A DNA stretch of 64,000 nt from Faecalicatena fissicatena (GTDB lineage: Bacteria; Bacillota; Clostridia; Lachnospirales; Lachnospiraceae), in assembly GCA_001028025.1 (NCBI GenBank), contig LDAQ01000029.1, positions 1 through 64,000 of the forward strand, in the 5' to 3' direction. This document shows positions 1 to 9,024 of this stretch, piece after piece. Position 1 is the first letter of the stretch. Each line of letters starts with the position of its first letter. The translations under genes were made by a program, and so were the position numbers. Under the pieces are notes generated by a model that saw only the letters and a list, made by a program, of their open reading frames with translations, was not told where the DNA came from and did not search any database.

Positions 1-199
1 ATGGACAGCCTCCTACTCGATGAGCTGAGCTGCACAATCATCAAGATTGTGCAGTGAATCTCTCCGGTTCCATAAAATCAGGCTGTTTTTTCTTTAGTGT
101 CAGTTAGCGAATGGATTGCCCAGCAAACCGTCATATGCTTCCGAACCGGTGTCCTGAGCTCTCCTTACCGCAGGCGCCCCCACACCAGCCACATTCCCC
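1..199. other. Window edge without a supported gene
   Basis: No convincing gene lies here. Positions 30-39 and 45-54 form a perfect 10-bp inverted repeat (CTGCACAATC / GATTGTGCAG, 5-nt loop). It could be a terminator for a gene to the left, but no clean T-run follows it on either strand. A short 18-codon reading frame at 1-57 has no ribosome site in view and is not called. Confidence 0.4.
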
Positions 200-1384
200 C
201 TAAATTTCCAACTTGGAACGATACTTATTGAGGACGTGCTGGATCCTTTCATTCGGATTGAGCAGTGTGCTGATAGATCCGTCATGGTTCAGTGTATCGA
301 TCAGCAATGCGATATATTTACTCATGTCGCAGTTGATATAGTAAGGGCGGGATAAGAGTTCCGGTGACTGATAGATTAAATTTGTCGTCAGAATTCCAGT
401 GAGGATCCCGTCCTGGTGTGCTTTGTCAAACTTGTCCATTCCGCTGGTGAACAGTCCGAATGTTGCAGCAGCAAAGATCCGTCTTGCTTTTCGGCGCTTT
501 AACTCGGTCGCTACTTCGATGATGCTGTCGCCGGAAGAGATCATATCATCGATGATGATAACATCTTTGCCTTCCACGGAGCTTCCAAGGAATTCGTGTG
601 CTACGATGGGGTTGCGTCCGTTGACTATCTTCGTGTAATCCCGGCGCTTATAGAACATACCCATGTCAAGGCCCAGTACATTGGCCAGGTAAATGGCGCG
701 GTTGGTACCGCCTTCATCGGGGCTGATGACCATCATGTGTTCATTGTCAATCTGAAGGTCTTTTACGTTGCGCAGAAGGCCTTTTATAAACTGATAAGTG
801 GGTGGAACAGTCTCGAATCCATTCAGCGGAATTGCATTCTGAACCCGGGGGTCATGTGCATCGAAGGTGATTATATTATCCACACCCATGCGCACAAGTT
901 CCTGGAGTGCCAGAGCACAGTCCAGAGACTCACGGCCGTTTCTCTTGTGCTGCCGGCTCTCATATAAAAATGGCATAATGACGTTAATACGGCGGCCTTT
1001 TCCTCCGATCGCGGCAATGACGCGCTTCAGGTTCTGGAAATGGTCGTCCGGTGACATGTGGTTGATATTGCCCGTCAGGGAGTAGGTGATGTTATAATTG
1101 CATACGTCAACCATAAGATAGAGGTCCATCCCGCGAACGGATTCATTAATAATGCCTTTCGCTTCGCCTGAACCGAATCTCGGCACTGCGCTGTCTACAA
1201 TGTAAGTTTCCTTTTCATAACCTGAAAATGCTACATCATCCTTGTGCTCAATGGCACTTTCTTTCCTCCACTTTACCAGATAATCATTGACCTTCTGGCC
1301 GAGTTCCTCGCAGCCTACGACCGGTATCAGGCCGAGTGCGCCTACTGGAATGTTTTCTAGAGTTCTTTCTGTGCGGTGTAACAT
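200..1384 (-). CDS. prs: Ribose-phosphate pyrophosphokinase (PRPP synthetase), long form
   Basis: Makes 5-phosphoribosyl-1-pyrophosphate from ribose-5-phosphate and ATP in the cytoplasm, feeding nucleotide, histidine and NAD synthesis. Seen: the PRPP-binding signature IIIDDMISSGDS near residues 276-288 and the FDAHD motif near 174-178. At 394 residues it is about 75 longer than the usual 315-residue enzyme; the extra length is mostly N-terminal (roughly the first 70 residues), a form I associate with Clostridia. The start has a GGGAGGA ribosome site and lies inside the 3' end of the dnaI-like gene (28-nt overlap), so the two are translationally coupled. It ends the dnaD-dnaI-prs operon; a TAG stop closes it. 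The family call is secure; any regulatory role for the N-terminal extension is unknown. Confidence 0.93.
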   Translation of the reverse strand: MLHRTERTLENIPVGALGLIPVVGCEELGQKVNDYLVKWRKESAIEHKDDVAFSGYEKETYIVDSAVPRFGSGEAKGIINESVRGMDLYLMVDVCNYNITYSLTGNINHMSPDDHFQNLKRVIAAIGGKGRRINVIMPFLYESRQHKRNGRESLDCALALQELVRMGVDNIITFDAHDPRVQNAIPLNGFETVPPTYQFIKGLLRNVKDLQIDNEHMMVISPDEGGTNRAIYLANVLGLDMGMFYKRRDYTKIVNGRNPIVAHEFLGSSVEGKDVIIIDDMISSGDSIIEVATELKRRKARRIFAAATFGLFTSGMDKFDKAHQDGILTGILTTNLIYQSPELLSRPYYINCDMSKYIALLIDTLNHDGSISTLLNPNERIQHVLNKYRSKLEI

Positions 1385-2385
1385 GAGTGTTCCTCCCTGT
1401 TTTTGATTAATTTCTTTTTGATTCTGATATCGTCGCCAATCAGTTTTAGCATTGTATAATTACTGGTAATTCTGGAAAATGACCTCTCTGTGTATAGATC
1501 GGCCAGAGTGTCCAGAGACAGATTGGTTGATATAATGGTTGATTTGCGGCTGAGCAGCCGCTCATTAATGCAGGTAAAAAACTGTGACGCGACAAATGAG
1601 TTCGTGAATTCGGTTCCAAGATCATCTACGATCAGGAGATCGCAGTCAAATATATACTCATACATATTTTGCGCATCAATATTGTTTTTGTCAAATGTAT
1701 TTTTTGCCAGAATAGAAAAAAACTTTGAAGATGAAAAATAGAGGACGGAATATTCTCTGTCCATCAGTTCTTTGGCAATGCAGTTAGAAAGAAAAGTTTT
1801 GCCTACTCCTACGTCGCCGTAAAGGAACAGGTTGTTGAATTCTTTTCCGAAGGTATCGGCGAAATGATGGCATAGCTGAAGGGCATCCTGTATCACCTGC
1901 ATGGAAGAACGCCCCGTTTTACTGTCTATATAATTGTTAGAATAGTAATCAAGAGAAAAGGTTTTGAAGTTCTCCTGCTTTAGAACCTGCTTCAGATTCG
2001 ACTGTTCATAAAGGATGCCGATGACTGCCTTTTTGAAACAGTGACACTTCTGGTTGCCGATATATCCGGTATCCTTGCAGTCTTTACAATCATAGATCGG
2101 TTCAAGGTAATCCTCTGAAAAACCTCCGGATTGCAGGAGCTCTTTTTTACTGCTTCTCAGAATTGCCAGTTCCTCTTTCAGAGAATCTATGGCCTTCTCA
2201 TCTCCGTTCAGAAGCTTCCGTCCATATTGGACGGAGAGTATGGAAATGGAATCGTCAATAGACTTGAATTCAGGAAGCTTTTTATAAACTTCTTCATAAT
2301 GCCTGGTCAATATATCGTGATTACGGAGCTGGCGCTGTTCGTAATCACGCATAATTGCCTGATATTGTGATTTTTTAAGTCCCAC
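1357..2385 (-). CDS. DnaC/DnaI-type helicase-loader ATPase
   Basis: AAA+ primosomal protein expected to load the replicative helicase at origins or restarting forks, working with the DnaD-like protein encoded just upstream. Seen: an N-terminal helical segment, a cysteine cluster near residues 99-113 (CKDCKDTGY then CHC) resembling the DnaI zinc motif, Walker A GDVGVGKT near 187-194, Walker B LLIVDDLGTE near 250, and arginines in ERSFSR toward the C-terminus. The start is GTG at 2383-2385 with AGAAGGAGC upstream. Length (342) is slightly above DnaI of Bacillus (about 310). It lies 13 nt after the dnaD-like gene and overlaps prs by 28 nt. IstB-like transposon ATPases share the fold, but the zinc motif, the DnaD neighbour and the absence of a transposase favour the replication role. 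Confidence 0.88.
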   Translation of the reverse strand: MGLKKSQYQAIMRDYEQRQLRNHDILTRHYEEVYKKLPEFKSIDDSISILSVQYGRKLLNGDEKAIDSLKEELAILRSSKKELLQSGGFSEDYLEPIYDCKDCKDTGYIGNQKCHCFKKAVIGILYEQSNLKQVLKQENFKTFSLDYYSNNYIDSKTGRSSMQVIQDALQLCHHFADTFGKEFNNLFLYGDVGVGKTFLSNCIAKELMDREYSVLYFSSSKFFSILAKNTFDKNNIDAQNMYEYIFDCDLLIVDDLGTEFTNSFVASQFFTCINERLLSRKSTIISTNLSLDTLADLYTERSFSRITSNYTMLKLIGDDIRIKKKLIKNREEHSCYTAQKEL

Positions 2386-2398
2386 AATTATGCTCCTT

Positions 2399-3496
2399 CT
2401 AATTACTGTTTAATAGTTGCTCTTCCAGCGACTCCATGTCGTAAGAACGCCTTTCGAAGTTGTTGAGATTCTTGGAGACGGGCTTCTGTCTGGTGTCTGC
2501 AGACTTTTTGGAAGACTTGTCTTTCTGGAACGCCGCATCCAGGACTGCGATATCTTTTAGATGGCATACCTGATTTTCATTCCACTTTGAAAGGATTGAG
2601 TCAGCATATTCAAAACTGGGCTGATGTGTGGCTGTAATAGTTCGGCCGCAGGCCTCCTGAATAATATCAAGGGAAAATCCAAATTCTTCAGTCCATTTTT
2701 TAATGTAAGAAAGCTCAGATGCTGCCGGGCCTCTGTTCTTAATGCCGAATGCATTCAGAACGGTGTAGCAGTTCTTATTGTAAGCTGACGAATGCTGCCG
2801 GGCCTGTTCGATTGAAGTGATGCCGTTATCTGACCAGGAGAGGGCAACTTTCTGAATGTAGTGAATACTTTTATGGCCGTTCTCGACGCAGGACTCAATC
2901 AGATATTCGATCAAATCAGCAGACATACCCAGTGTCTCATAAAAATATGTAATCGCGTCCACATCGGTGCCGGACAAAGTTTTACCAAGATACTGCTCCG
3001 CTATGAACAGAAGAGACTTCAGCTCTTTCTGGGCTTTAAATGAAGTCAGCGGAATTGCCTTTGATTTCGGTGCAGCCTTGGGCACAGCAACGGGCTGTGG
3101 CGCAGGCGGGGCAGATGGTTTCGGTTCTTTGACTGCTGGCTTTGGAGCGGCCGCAGAACTTTTGAGGGCAGTTACTTTCCTGGATGCTGATGCTATGGAA
3201 GGTGTACGTTCCAGCTCAATTCCGATGATCTTGCCGTCCTCATCTTTTTCCAGACTTAAAAGCCCTTCAGATTCCCAAAATCTGAAGGCCCTGAGTATAT
3301 CGTTCTCCGTATTGTTCAAACAATCAGCAATCGTTGAGATTGTGAGAGAAGAACAAGGATCATCGAGATGCCTCAGAAGGAACAGATATACTTTAACAAA
3401 CTCACCGTTTGCCTGAATCATATAGTTATCAATGAAGTCGTTGGTGACCAGTGTCACATTTGTCTGAAATTTATTTTTCAATGTCAGTGTTTTCAT
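2399..3496 (-). CDS. DnaD-domain replication initiation protein
   Basis: Primosome component of the DnaD/DnaB family, thought to remodel DNA and recruit the helicase loader. Seen: an N-terminal winged-helix-like segment (residues 1-100) and an Ala/Pro/Lys-rich linker near 112-150. Two C-terminal DnaB_2-type repeats follow; the first contains YIQKVALSWSDNGI near 215-230 and the second YADSILSKWNENQV near 300. Length 365. The start at 3496 has only a weak site (GGTGGGGAA) but begins the conserved N-terminal region. It is the first gene of dnaD-dnaI-prs and has its own promoter (3716-3743) with two DnaA-box-like sequences further upstream. That control by DnaA is inference; the family assignment is well supported by the context of a helicase loader. 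Confidence 0.87.
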   Translation of the reverse strand: MKTLTLKNKFQTNVTLVTNDFIDNYMIQANGEFVKVYLFLLRHLDDPCSSLTISTIADCLNNTENDILRAFRFWESEGLLSLEKDEDGKIIGIELERTPSIASASRKVTALKSSAAAPKPAVKEPKPSAPPAPQPVAVPKAAPKSKAIPLTSFKAQKELKSLLFIAEQYLGKTLSGTDVDAITYFYETLGMSADLIEYLIESCVENGHKSIHYIQKVALSWSDNGITSIEQARQHSSAYNKNCYTVLNAFGIKNRGPAASELSYIKKWTEEFGFSLDIIQEACGRTITATHQPSFEYADSILSKWNENQVCHLKDIAVLDAAFQKDKSSKKSADTRQKPVSKNLNNFERRSYDMESLEEQLLNSN

Positions 3497-3715
3497 AATT
3501 TATGTTTCCCCACCCTTCGGTTATCGTACCTGAGTATATCGGATAATCTGCGTGGCCGGCCGATGTTCCGCTTAGTGGGATGGTTAAGTCGGATTTGTGA
3601 GGCACAGCAGAGTATGCTGTGCTGGTTAAATCAGGCTTAATCAGGCCGCAGAGCGGGGCGGTCAGACGGTTGGCAGTGCATAATTAAATATACTCTAACT
3701 CTCATGCGTAAAGGT

Positions 3716-3743
3716 ATTATAACACCTTATTGTTAAGGTACAA
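3716..3743 (-). promoter_or_regulatory. Promoter of the dnaD-dnaI-prs operon
   Basis: On the minus strand the sequence reads TTGTAC, 16 nt, TATAAT (the -10 lies at 3716-3721). The spacer carries a palindrome ACCTTA..TAAGGT (about 3724-3739) that could bind a regulator. The predicted start leaves a 5' leader of about 210 nt before the dnaD-like gene. Confidence 0.6.
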
Positions 3744-3774
3744 AGCACTTTTTCGTGGGTAAAACAGGGTTTTT

Positions 3775-3806
3775 TGTAGATAACTGTGTGGGGAAAATGT
3801 GGATAA
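3775..3806 (-). promoter_or_regulatory. Pair of DnaA-box-like sites
   Basis: Read on the minus strand, 3798-3806 is TTATCCACA, the perfect consensus DnaA box, and 3775-3783 is TTATCTACA, one mismatch from it. The two lie 14 nt apart in the same orientation, about 30-90 bp upstream of the dnaD promoter -35. Binding by DnaA is inferred, not shown. Confidence 0.5.
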
Positions 3807-3809
3807 GTT

Positions 3810-5186
3810 TTATTTTAGGAGTGCTTCCCCAATGTTTACAACATCTCCTGCCCCCATAGTTATCAACAGGTCACCAGGTTTACAGTTCTTTTTTAAGAAG
3901 TTTTCAATCTCCTCGAAACAGGGAAAATAGTGAGAATCGGTTCCGAGGTTTAAAAGTTCCTGTGCCAGATCGCTGGAGGAGATTCCCAGTGTGTCGGTTT
4001 CTCTTGCAGCATAGATATCCGCTAAGACAACGTGGTCTGCGTGGGACAGTGCTTCTGCAAATTCATGGAAAAATGCCTTTGTTCTGGTATAAGTGTGTGG
4101 CTGGAAAACACACCACAGGCCCTGGTGCGGATAGTGCTGTGCGGCTTTTAAAGTGGCGGCTATTTCCGTCGGATGGTGTGCATAATCATCCACGATTGTT
4201 GTGCCGTTTAAGGTTCCTTTATATTCGAAACGCCGGTCTGTTCCTGAAAAGGAGATCAGTCCCTTCTGTATCATGTCGGATGGGATATCAAGCAGCTCCG
4301 CAACTGCAATAGAAGCAAGCGCATTGGAAACGTTATGGTCGCCGGTGACAGAAAGGACAACATGTTCTGCCGGGATCCCTTTCCTGAGCAGGTCAAAAGA
4401 GACGCAGCCTTTATCATCGTAACTGATATTCTGAGCACTGTAGTCGGACTTGGGCGAACTGCCATAGGTAATGATACCACAGTTCAGACCACTGCAGATT
4501 TCTTCATAATTTTGTATATTTGAATTGATGACAAGCGTTCCGTCAGGCGGGAGCAGGGATGCAAACTGGTGAAAGGAATGACGGATATCCTCCAGGTCTT
4601 TAAAGAAGTCCAGGTGATCTTCTTCTATATTGAGAATGACGCTTATTCTTGGGTAGAAATCCAGAAAGCTGTTAGTATATTCACATGCCTCGGTGATAAA
4701 GGTTTCAGAATTTCCAACTCGTATATTGCCGCCGATGGCCTGTAATATACCGCCGACAGAGATCGTGGGATCCAGGTTTCCTTCCAGGAGAATGTGGGAA
4801 ATCATGGAGGTTGTTGTGGTTTTTCCGTGTGTTCCGGAGACTGCAATGGGGTTCTTATAGTTTTTCATCAGCTGTCCGAGCAGTTCCGCTCTTGTAAGCA
4901 TCGGTATCTTACGTGCAACAGCTTCTATCAGCTCAGGATTATCCCTGCTGATGGCCGCAGTGTAGACCACGCACTCAATACCATCTATAATATTGCCGGC
5001 CTTCTGTCCGTAAAATACCCGGGCACCTTTGTCTTCCAGCTGCTGAGTTAGTGGTGACTTTCTGGAATCTGAACCAGATACTGTAAATTCTTCCTTTAAA
5101 AGAATCTCAGCCAGACCACTCATGCTGATGCCGCCAATCCCTATAAAATGGATATGAATTGGTTTTTTGAAATTGATCTTATACAT
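3810..5186 (-). CDS. murC: UDP-N-acetylmuramate--L-alanine ligase
   Basis: Adds L-alanine to UDP-MurNAc with ATP, the first peptide step of peptidoglycan precursor synthesis, in the cytoplasm. Seen in order: an N-terminal nucleotide-binding segment HFIGIGGISMSGLA (residues 13-26), the ATP loop SGTHGKTTTT near 117-126, the central-domain segment NIEEDHLDFF near 186-195, and the C-terminal DDYAHHPTEI motif with HTYTRT following. The length of 458 matches the family. The start has AAGGAGAAGG upstream, and a plausible minus promoter (TATAAT at 5250-5255, poor -35) lies in the divergent gap with glgC. All key motifs appear intact, so the call is firm. Confidence 0.96.
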   Translation of the reverse strand: MYKINFKKPIHIHFIGIGGISMSGLAEILLKEEFTVSGSDSRKSPLTQQLEDKGARVFYGQKAGNIIDGIECVVYTAAISRDNPELIEAVARKIPMLTRAELLGQLMKNYKNPIAVSGTHGKTTTTSMISHILLEGNLDPTISVGGILQAIGGNIRVGNSETFITEACEYTNSFLDFYPRISVILNIEEDHLDFFKDLEDIRHSFHQFASLLPPDGTLVINSNIQNYEEICSGLNCGIITYGSSPKSDYSAQNISYDDKGCVSFDLLRKGIPAEHVVLSVTGDHNVSNALASIAVAELLDIPSDMIQKGLISFSGTDRRFEYKGTLNGTTIVDDYAHHPTEIAATLKAAQHYPHQGLWCVFQPHTYTRTKAFFHEFAEALSHADHVVLADIYAARETDTLGISSSDLAQELLNLGTDSHYFPCFEEIENFLKKNCKPGDLLITMGAGDVVNIGEALLK

Positions 5187-5360
5187 AAATTTATTCCTTC
5201 TCCTTTAAAAAAAATCAAATATTTGTCATAAACATTAACTGCTTTTTATATTATACTATATATGGGGAAATTTTAAAGATGTTCTTTTTGTGCAAAATTA
5301 ACAAAAAGGAAAAACGTTCCGCTAAAAAATTGTAAAAAATGTGTGCGGAAGATAAAAGTA

Positions 5361-5369
5361 TGCTATAAT
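5361..5369 (+). promoter_or_regulatory. Extended -10 promoter of glgCD
   Basis: TGCTATAAT forms an extended -10 element 30 nt upstream of the glgC start; no good -35 sits at the usual distance. The glgC ribosome site is the GAGGTGA just before 5401. Confidence 0.55.
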
Positions 5370-5400
5370 AAACCCAACTAACTAGAAATGAGGTGACGAC

Positions 5401-6675
5401 ATGATTAAAAAGGAAATGATTGCTATGCTGTTAGCAGGAGGACAGGGCAGTCGATTGGGGGTTCTTACCGCAAAAGTGGCCAAGCCGGCAGTGGCTTTCG
5501 GCGGAAAGTACCGTATCATCGATTTCCCACTCAGTAACTGTATTAATTCAGGTGTTGATACCGTGGGCGTTTTAACGCAGTATCAGCCTTTACGATTGAA
5601 TACTCATATCGGGATTGGAATTCCGTGGGACTTGGACCGTAATGTCGGAGGGGTGACGATTCTTCCGCCGTACGAGAAGAGTACAAGCAGTGAGTGGTAT
5701 ACAGGAACAGCGAATGCGATTTACCAGAACCTCGACTACATGGAGACTTACAACCCGGACTATGTGCTGATTCTTTCAGGAGATCATATTTATAAGATGG
5801 ACTATGAAGTGATGCTGGACTTCCACAAGGCGAATAAAGCGGATGTCACAATAGCAGCCATGCCGGTTCCGATGGAAGAAGCGAGTCGTTTTGGTATTGT
5901 CGTTACAGATGATGAGAGCCGGATCAAAGAATTTGAAGAGAAACCGGAAAAACCGAGCAGCAACCTGGCATCAATGGGAATTTACATATTCAGCTGGCAG
6001 GTGCTTAAAGATGCACTGCTCAAACTTTCCGAGCAGCCGAACTGCGATTTTGGAAAGCATATTATCCCGTACTGCCATGAGAATGGCAAGAGGATGTTTG
6101 CATATGAATACAACGGTTACTGGAAAGATGTCGGAACACTCAGCTCTTACTGGGAAGCGAACATGGAACTGATCGATATTATTCCGGAGTTCAACCTCTA
6201 TGAAGAGTTCTGGAAGATCTACACCAACAGTGCCAATATTCCACCACAGTATATTTCAGAACAGTCCGTAGTTGACAGATGTATTATCAGCAATGGTTCG
6301 GAGATCTATGGAGAGATTCACAATTCTGTGCTTGGAGGCGGCGTTACTGTAGGAAAGGGAAGCATTATCAGGGATTCGATTATCATGAGGGATGTCATAA
6401 TCGGAGACAACTGTGTAATTGACAAGGCAATTATCGCCGAAGGAACCAGGATTGGCAATGACGTCGTGATTGGGATTGGAAGCGAAGTTCCGAATAAAGA
6501 AAAACCGAGTGTTTACGGCGGCGGGCTTGCAACTATCGGGGAGAATTCAGTGATACCGTCCGGAGTACAGATCGGTAAGAATACCGCCATTAGTGGTGTT
6601 ACATCCATAGAGGATTACAACGCTTTAGTGCTTGCAAGCGGTGAGACATTAATAAAGGCAGGTGATCGTGTATGA
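5401..6675 (+). CDS. glgC: Glucose-1-phosphate adenylyltransferase, catalytic subunit
   Basis: Makes ADP-glucose from glucose-1-phosphate and ATP, the committed step of bacterial glycogen synthesis. Seen: the nucleotide-binding loop [11 protein letters not shown] (residues 10-20), [19 protein letters not shown] (28-46), the [10 protein letters not shown] motif near 127-136, the sugar-binding segment EFEEKP, and a C-terminal left-handed beta-helix of hexapeptide repeats from about 300. Length 424. It overlaps glgD by 4 nt (ATGA), so the two are co-translated. In Firmicutes GlgC forms a heterotetramer with the GlgD regulatory subunit; that pairing is known for the family and fits here. The LSNC and SGDH catalytic regions are intact, unlike in GlgD. 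Confidence 0.95.
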   Translation: MIKKEMIAMLLAGGQGSRLGVLTAKVAKPAVAFGGKYRIIDFPLSNCINSGVDTVGVLTQYQPLRLNTHIGIGIPWDLDRNVGGVTILPPYEKSTSSEWYTGTANAIYQNLDYMETYNPDYVLILSGDHIYKMDYEVMLDFHKANKADVTIAAMPVPMEEASRFGIVVTDDESRIKEFEEKPEKPSSNLASMGIYIFSWQVLKDALLKLSEQPNCDFGKHIIPYCHENGKRMFAYEYNGYWKDVGTLSSYWEANMELIDIIPEFNLYEEFWKIYTNSANIPPQYISEQSVVDRCIISNGSEIYGEIHNSVLGGGVTVGKGSIIRDSIIMRDVIIGDNCVIDKAIIAEGTRIGNDVVIGIGSEVPNKEKPSVYGGGLATIGENSVIPSGVQIGKNTAISGVTSIEDYNALVLASGETLIKAGDRV

Positions 6676-7790
6676 GAGCAGTAGGTATTATTTTAGCAGG
6701 CGGAAACAACAGAAAGATGCTGGAGCTGACTTCCAGGCGTGCCGTGGCGGCGATGCCGGTAGCAGGCAGTTACAGAGCAATAGATTTTGCGTTGAGCAAC
6801 ATGGCGAACTCCCATATTCAGAAGGTTGCCGTTTTGACGCAATATAATGCGAGATCCCTGAATGAACATTTGAATTCATCCAAATGGTGGGATTTCGGAA
6901 GAAAGCAGGGGGGGCTTTTTGTATTTACCCCTACGATTACAGCGGAGAATGGATACTGGTACAGGGGAACCGCAGATGCGATCTACCAGAACCTGGATTT
7001 CCTGAAAAAGTGTCATGAACCGTATGTAATCATTACTTCAGGCGATGCGGTGTACAAGCTGGACTATAATAAAGTGCTTGAGTATCACATTGCGAAGAAG
7101 GCAGATATTACTGTTGTGTGCAAGGACCTGGAGGCCGGAGAGGACGCTACCCGGTTCGGTACTGTGCGCATGAATGAATCAGCAAGGATTGAAGAGTTTG
7201 AAGAAAAGCCGATGGTGGCTCAATCACATACGATTTCTACTGGTATTTATGTTATCAGGAGAAGACAGCTAATCGACCTCATCGAGCACTGTGCAGAAGA
7301 GGAAAGACATGATTTTGTAACCGATATTCTGATTCGTTATAAGAATCTGAAGAAAATTTACGGTTATAAGATAAACAGCTACTGGAGTAACATCTCAACA
7401 GTGGACGCATATTACCAGACAAATATGGATTTCCTGAAACCAGAAGTACGCAGCTATTTCTTTAAGGAACTTCCACCGGTGAATTCCAAGGTCAGTGACC
7501 TTCCACCGGCGAAGTATAATCCGGGGGCGGTTGTAAAGAACAGCCTGATCGGAAGCGGAAGTATTATTAACGGAACCGTTGAAAATTCTGTGTTATTTAA
7601 GAAAGTATTTGTAGGCAACAATTGCGTAATCAAGAACTCTATCATCCTGAACGACGTTTATCTTGGGGACAACACTTACATCGAGAATTGTGTAGTGGAG
7701 AGTCGTGATACGATAAGAGCGAACACAAGGCATGTTGGTGAGAATGGTGTGAAAGTGGTAGTTGAGAAAAACGAACGGTATGCATTATAA
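6672..7790 (+). CDS. glgD: ADP-glucose pyrophosphorylase regulatory subunit
   Basis: GlgC homologue that pairs with GlgC and modulates it, itself usually inactive. Seen: the N-terminal loop is altered to [14 protein letters not shown], where the catalytic subunit has [11 protein letters not shown], so the key arginine and glycines are lost. It also has [10 protein letters not shown] where GlgC has [10 protein letters not shown], and a shorter beta-helix tail (372 residues). It starts within the glgC stop codon. After it, 7799-7822 forms a small hairpin (CTTATTGA / TCAATAAG) without a T-run, so transcription may continue toward spoVG. Confidence 0.93.
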   Translation: MRAVGIILAGGNNRKMLELTSRRAVAAMPVAGSYRAIDFALSNMANSHIQKVAVLTQYNARSLNEHLNSSKWWDFGRKQGGLFVFTPTITAENGYWYRGTADAIYQNLDFLKKCHEPYVIITSGDAVYKLDYNKVLEYHIAKKADITVVCKDLEAGEDATRFGTVRMNESARIEEFEEKPMVAQSHTISTGIYVIRRRQLIDLIEHCAEEERHDFVTDILIRYKNLKKIYGYKINSYWSNISTVDAYYQTNMDFLKPEVRSYFFKELPPVNSKVSDLPPAKYNPGAVVKNSLIGSGSIINGTVENSVLFKKVFVGNNCVIKNSIILNDVYLGDNTYIENCVVESRDTIRANTRHVGENGVKVVVEKNERYAL

Positions 7791-7863
7791 AGGTTAGACT
7801 TATTGAATCTTATCTCAATAAGGCACATGACTAATGCAGGCGGAGAAAGGAGACTTGAACATT

Positions 7864-8151
7864 ATGCAAATCACAGATGTGCGTGTGCGCAAGGTGGCAA
7901 AGGAAGGAAAATTGAAGGCGGTTGTATCTATCACGATTGACGACGAATTTGTTGTTCATGACATTAAGGTGATAGAAGGCGAGAAAGGTCTGTTTATCGC
8001 AATGCCAAGCAAGAAAGCTCTTGACGGTGAATACCGTGATATCGCGCACCCAATCAATTCCGGGACCAGAGAGCGTATCCAAAGTACGATTCTGGAAAAG
8101 TATTCTGAGTCAGTGGAAGAAGAGCCGGAAACAGTTCTTGGGGAAATGTAA
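7864..8151 (+). CDS. spoVG: SpoVG-family RNA/DNA-binding regulator
   Basis: Small conserved regulator of Firmicutes, first known from sporulation septum formation and later from nucleic-acid binding. Seen: the canonical beginning [11 protein letters not shown] followed by a basic, beta-rich segment, FIAMPSKK near residue 50, and YRDIAHPIN near 64-72. The reading frame extends 10 codons upstream, but the start at 7864 matches the family and has GGAGAAAGGAG before it; length 95. An acidic tail ends the protein. It is followed directly by a strong intrinsic terminator. The function in this organism is not determined by sequence alone. Confidence 0.93.
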   Translation: MQITDVRVRKVAKEGKLKAVVSITIDDEFVVHDIKVIEGEKGLFIAMPSKKALDGEYRDIAHPINSGTRERIQSTILEKYSESVEEEPETVLGEM

Positions 8152-8165
8152 TCTTAGTTAATGTA

Positions 8166-8207
8166 AGGCTGCTGCAGCTCATGGGAGCTTGCAGCAGCCT
8201 GTTTTTT
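8166..8207 (+). terminator. Intrinsic terminator after spoVG
   Basis: AGGCTGCTGC pairs with GCAGCAGCCT around a short GC-rich loop and is followed by GTTTTTT. It can also serve as the end of the convergent pseudouridine synthase gene region only weakly, since the T-run is on the plus strand. Confidence 0.85.
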
Positions 8208-8219
8208 AGCGGTCTCATA

Positions 8220-8240
8220 GGGGTCTGACCCCTTTGGGGG
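8220..8240. repeat. GGGGTCTGACCCC palindromic repeat, single copy
   Basis: A GGGGTCTGACCCCTTT unit sits between the spoVG terminator and the convergent RluA-type gene. The same unit recurs at 14619-14681 and inside the hairpin at 61989-62063. Palindromic repeats of this form in other bacteria are often moved by IS200-like REP transposases; no such gene is in this window. Confidence 0.7.
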
Positions 8241-8255
8241 CGATTGTTGCAATTT

Positions 8256-8936
8256 TCACAAAGAAACATTTTTAAGCGAATTTAGATGGTCTGTATGAAA
8301 GTCCATTATTTTTCCGGTACGGGGGTGTTTGAATTTTAAACGGCAGGCGAACAGCTGGAGCGTCCTCGAAGCCGCAAGTGCCGGGGATTCTTTTCCGTAT
8401 TTTTTGTCACCTGCGATGGGGGTTCCCATGTGTGCCATCTGTACTCTGATCTGATGGTGGCGCCCTGTTTCCAGGGTGATATCTGCCAGCGAGCAGTCGG
8501 GCGTGGAACAGGTTTCTATGATCTTATAATGGAGGCGCGCCTTTTTTGCTCCCGGAGTATCAGGAGTGCAGACCTGTGCAGTATTATTTCTGCCGTCCTT
8601 TACCAGATAATCTTCCAGATCCCCTTCCATGCAGACTGGAATGCCTGCGAGGAGCGCACGGTAGTGCTTGCCGAATCCGTATTGGGTGAGCTGGCGGTTC
8701 AGCTCCCGGGCGGCAGCAGGGGTTTTTGCAAATACGAGAAGCCCTTCTACAGGCTGGTCGAGGCGGTGAATGACTGCCAGATAAGGCTGCTGTTTCTTTT
8801 CGCTGTTTTGGTAGATATGGTTTTTCAGAATGCTTACCATATCGGGGGTTCCCACGCGGCTGCTTTGGGTCGGCACCCCTGCGGGTTTGGCACATACTAT
8901 GATGTCCTGATCTTCATATAAGATTTCCGGGTTCAT
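8256..8936 (-). CDS. RluA-family pseudouridine synthase
   Basis: Isomerises uridine to pseudouridine in rRNA or tRNA. Seen: the catalytic motif HRLDQPVEGLLVF near residues 58-70 with the conserved Asp, the GRHHQIRVQMAHMG motif near 170-183 and AGDKKYG shortly after. The reading frame extends to 9194, but the added N-terminal 86 residues are unlike the family; the start at 8936 has AAAGGAGC upstream and gives a 226-residue protein without an S4 domain, typical of the short RluA subgroup. The usual Thr/Ser after HRLD is replaced by Pro-Val-Glu, so target specificity cannot be named. It converges with spoVG. Confidence 0.88.
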   Translation of the reverse strand: MNPEILYEDQDIIVCAKPAGVPTQSSRVGTPDMVSILKNHIYQNSEKKQQPYLAVIHRLDQPVEGLLVFAKTPAAARELNRQLTQYGFGKHYRALLAGIPVCMEGDLEDYLVKDGRNNTAQVCTPDTPGAKKARLHYKIIETCSTPDCSLADITLETGRHHQIRVQMAHMGTPIAGDKKYGKESPALAASRTLQLFACRLKFKHPRTGKIMDFHTDHLNSLKNVSL

Positions 8937-9024
8937 TTTATTTGCTCCTTTGCTGGTATATCCTTGACTTTTCAGAAAAATCTGACTACACTGATTATCG
9001 TATAAAAGAAAAGCGAGGTCAAGT

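Larger units (their letters stand above)
3497..3809 (-). other. Control region upstream of the dnaD operon
   Basis: This 313-bp gap between two minus-strand genes holds no reading frame I would call. It contains a minus-strand promoter at 3716-3743, a small palindrome (ACCTTA / TAAGGT) inside that promoter's spacer, and two DnaA-box-like 9-mers at 3775-3806 next to the murC stop codon. I see no T-rich intrinsic terminator for murC here. Confidence 0.5.

Noticed and set aside
1..57. 18-codon frame at the left edge
   Set aside because: Too short, no visible ribosome site, and it is mostly a hairpin.
2967..3416. Plus-strand frame opposite the dnaD-like gene
   Set aside because: Its Gly/Ala-rich run is only the complement of the Ala/Pro linker of the minus-strand protein.
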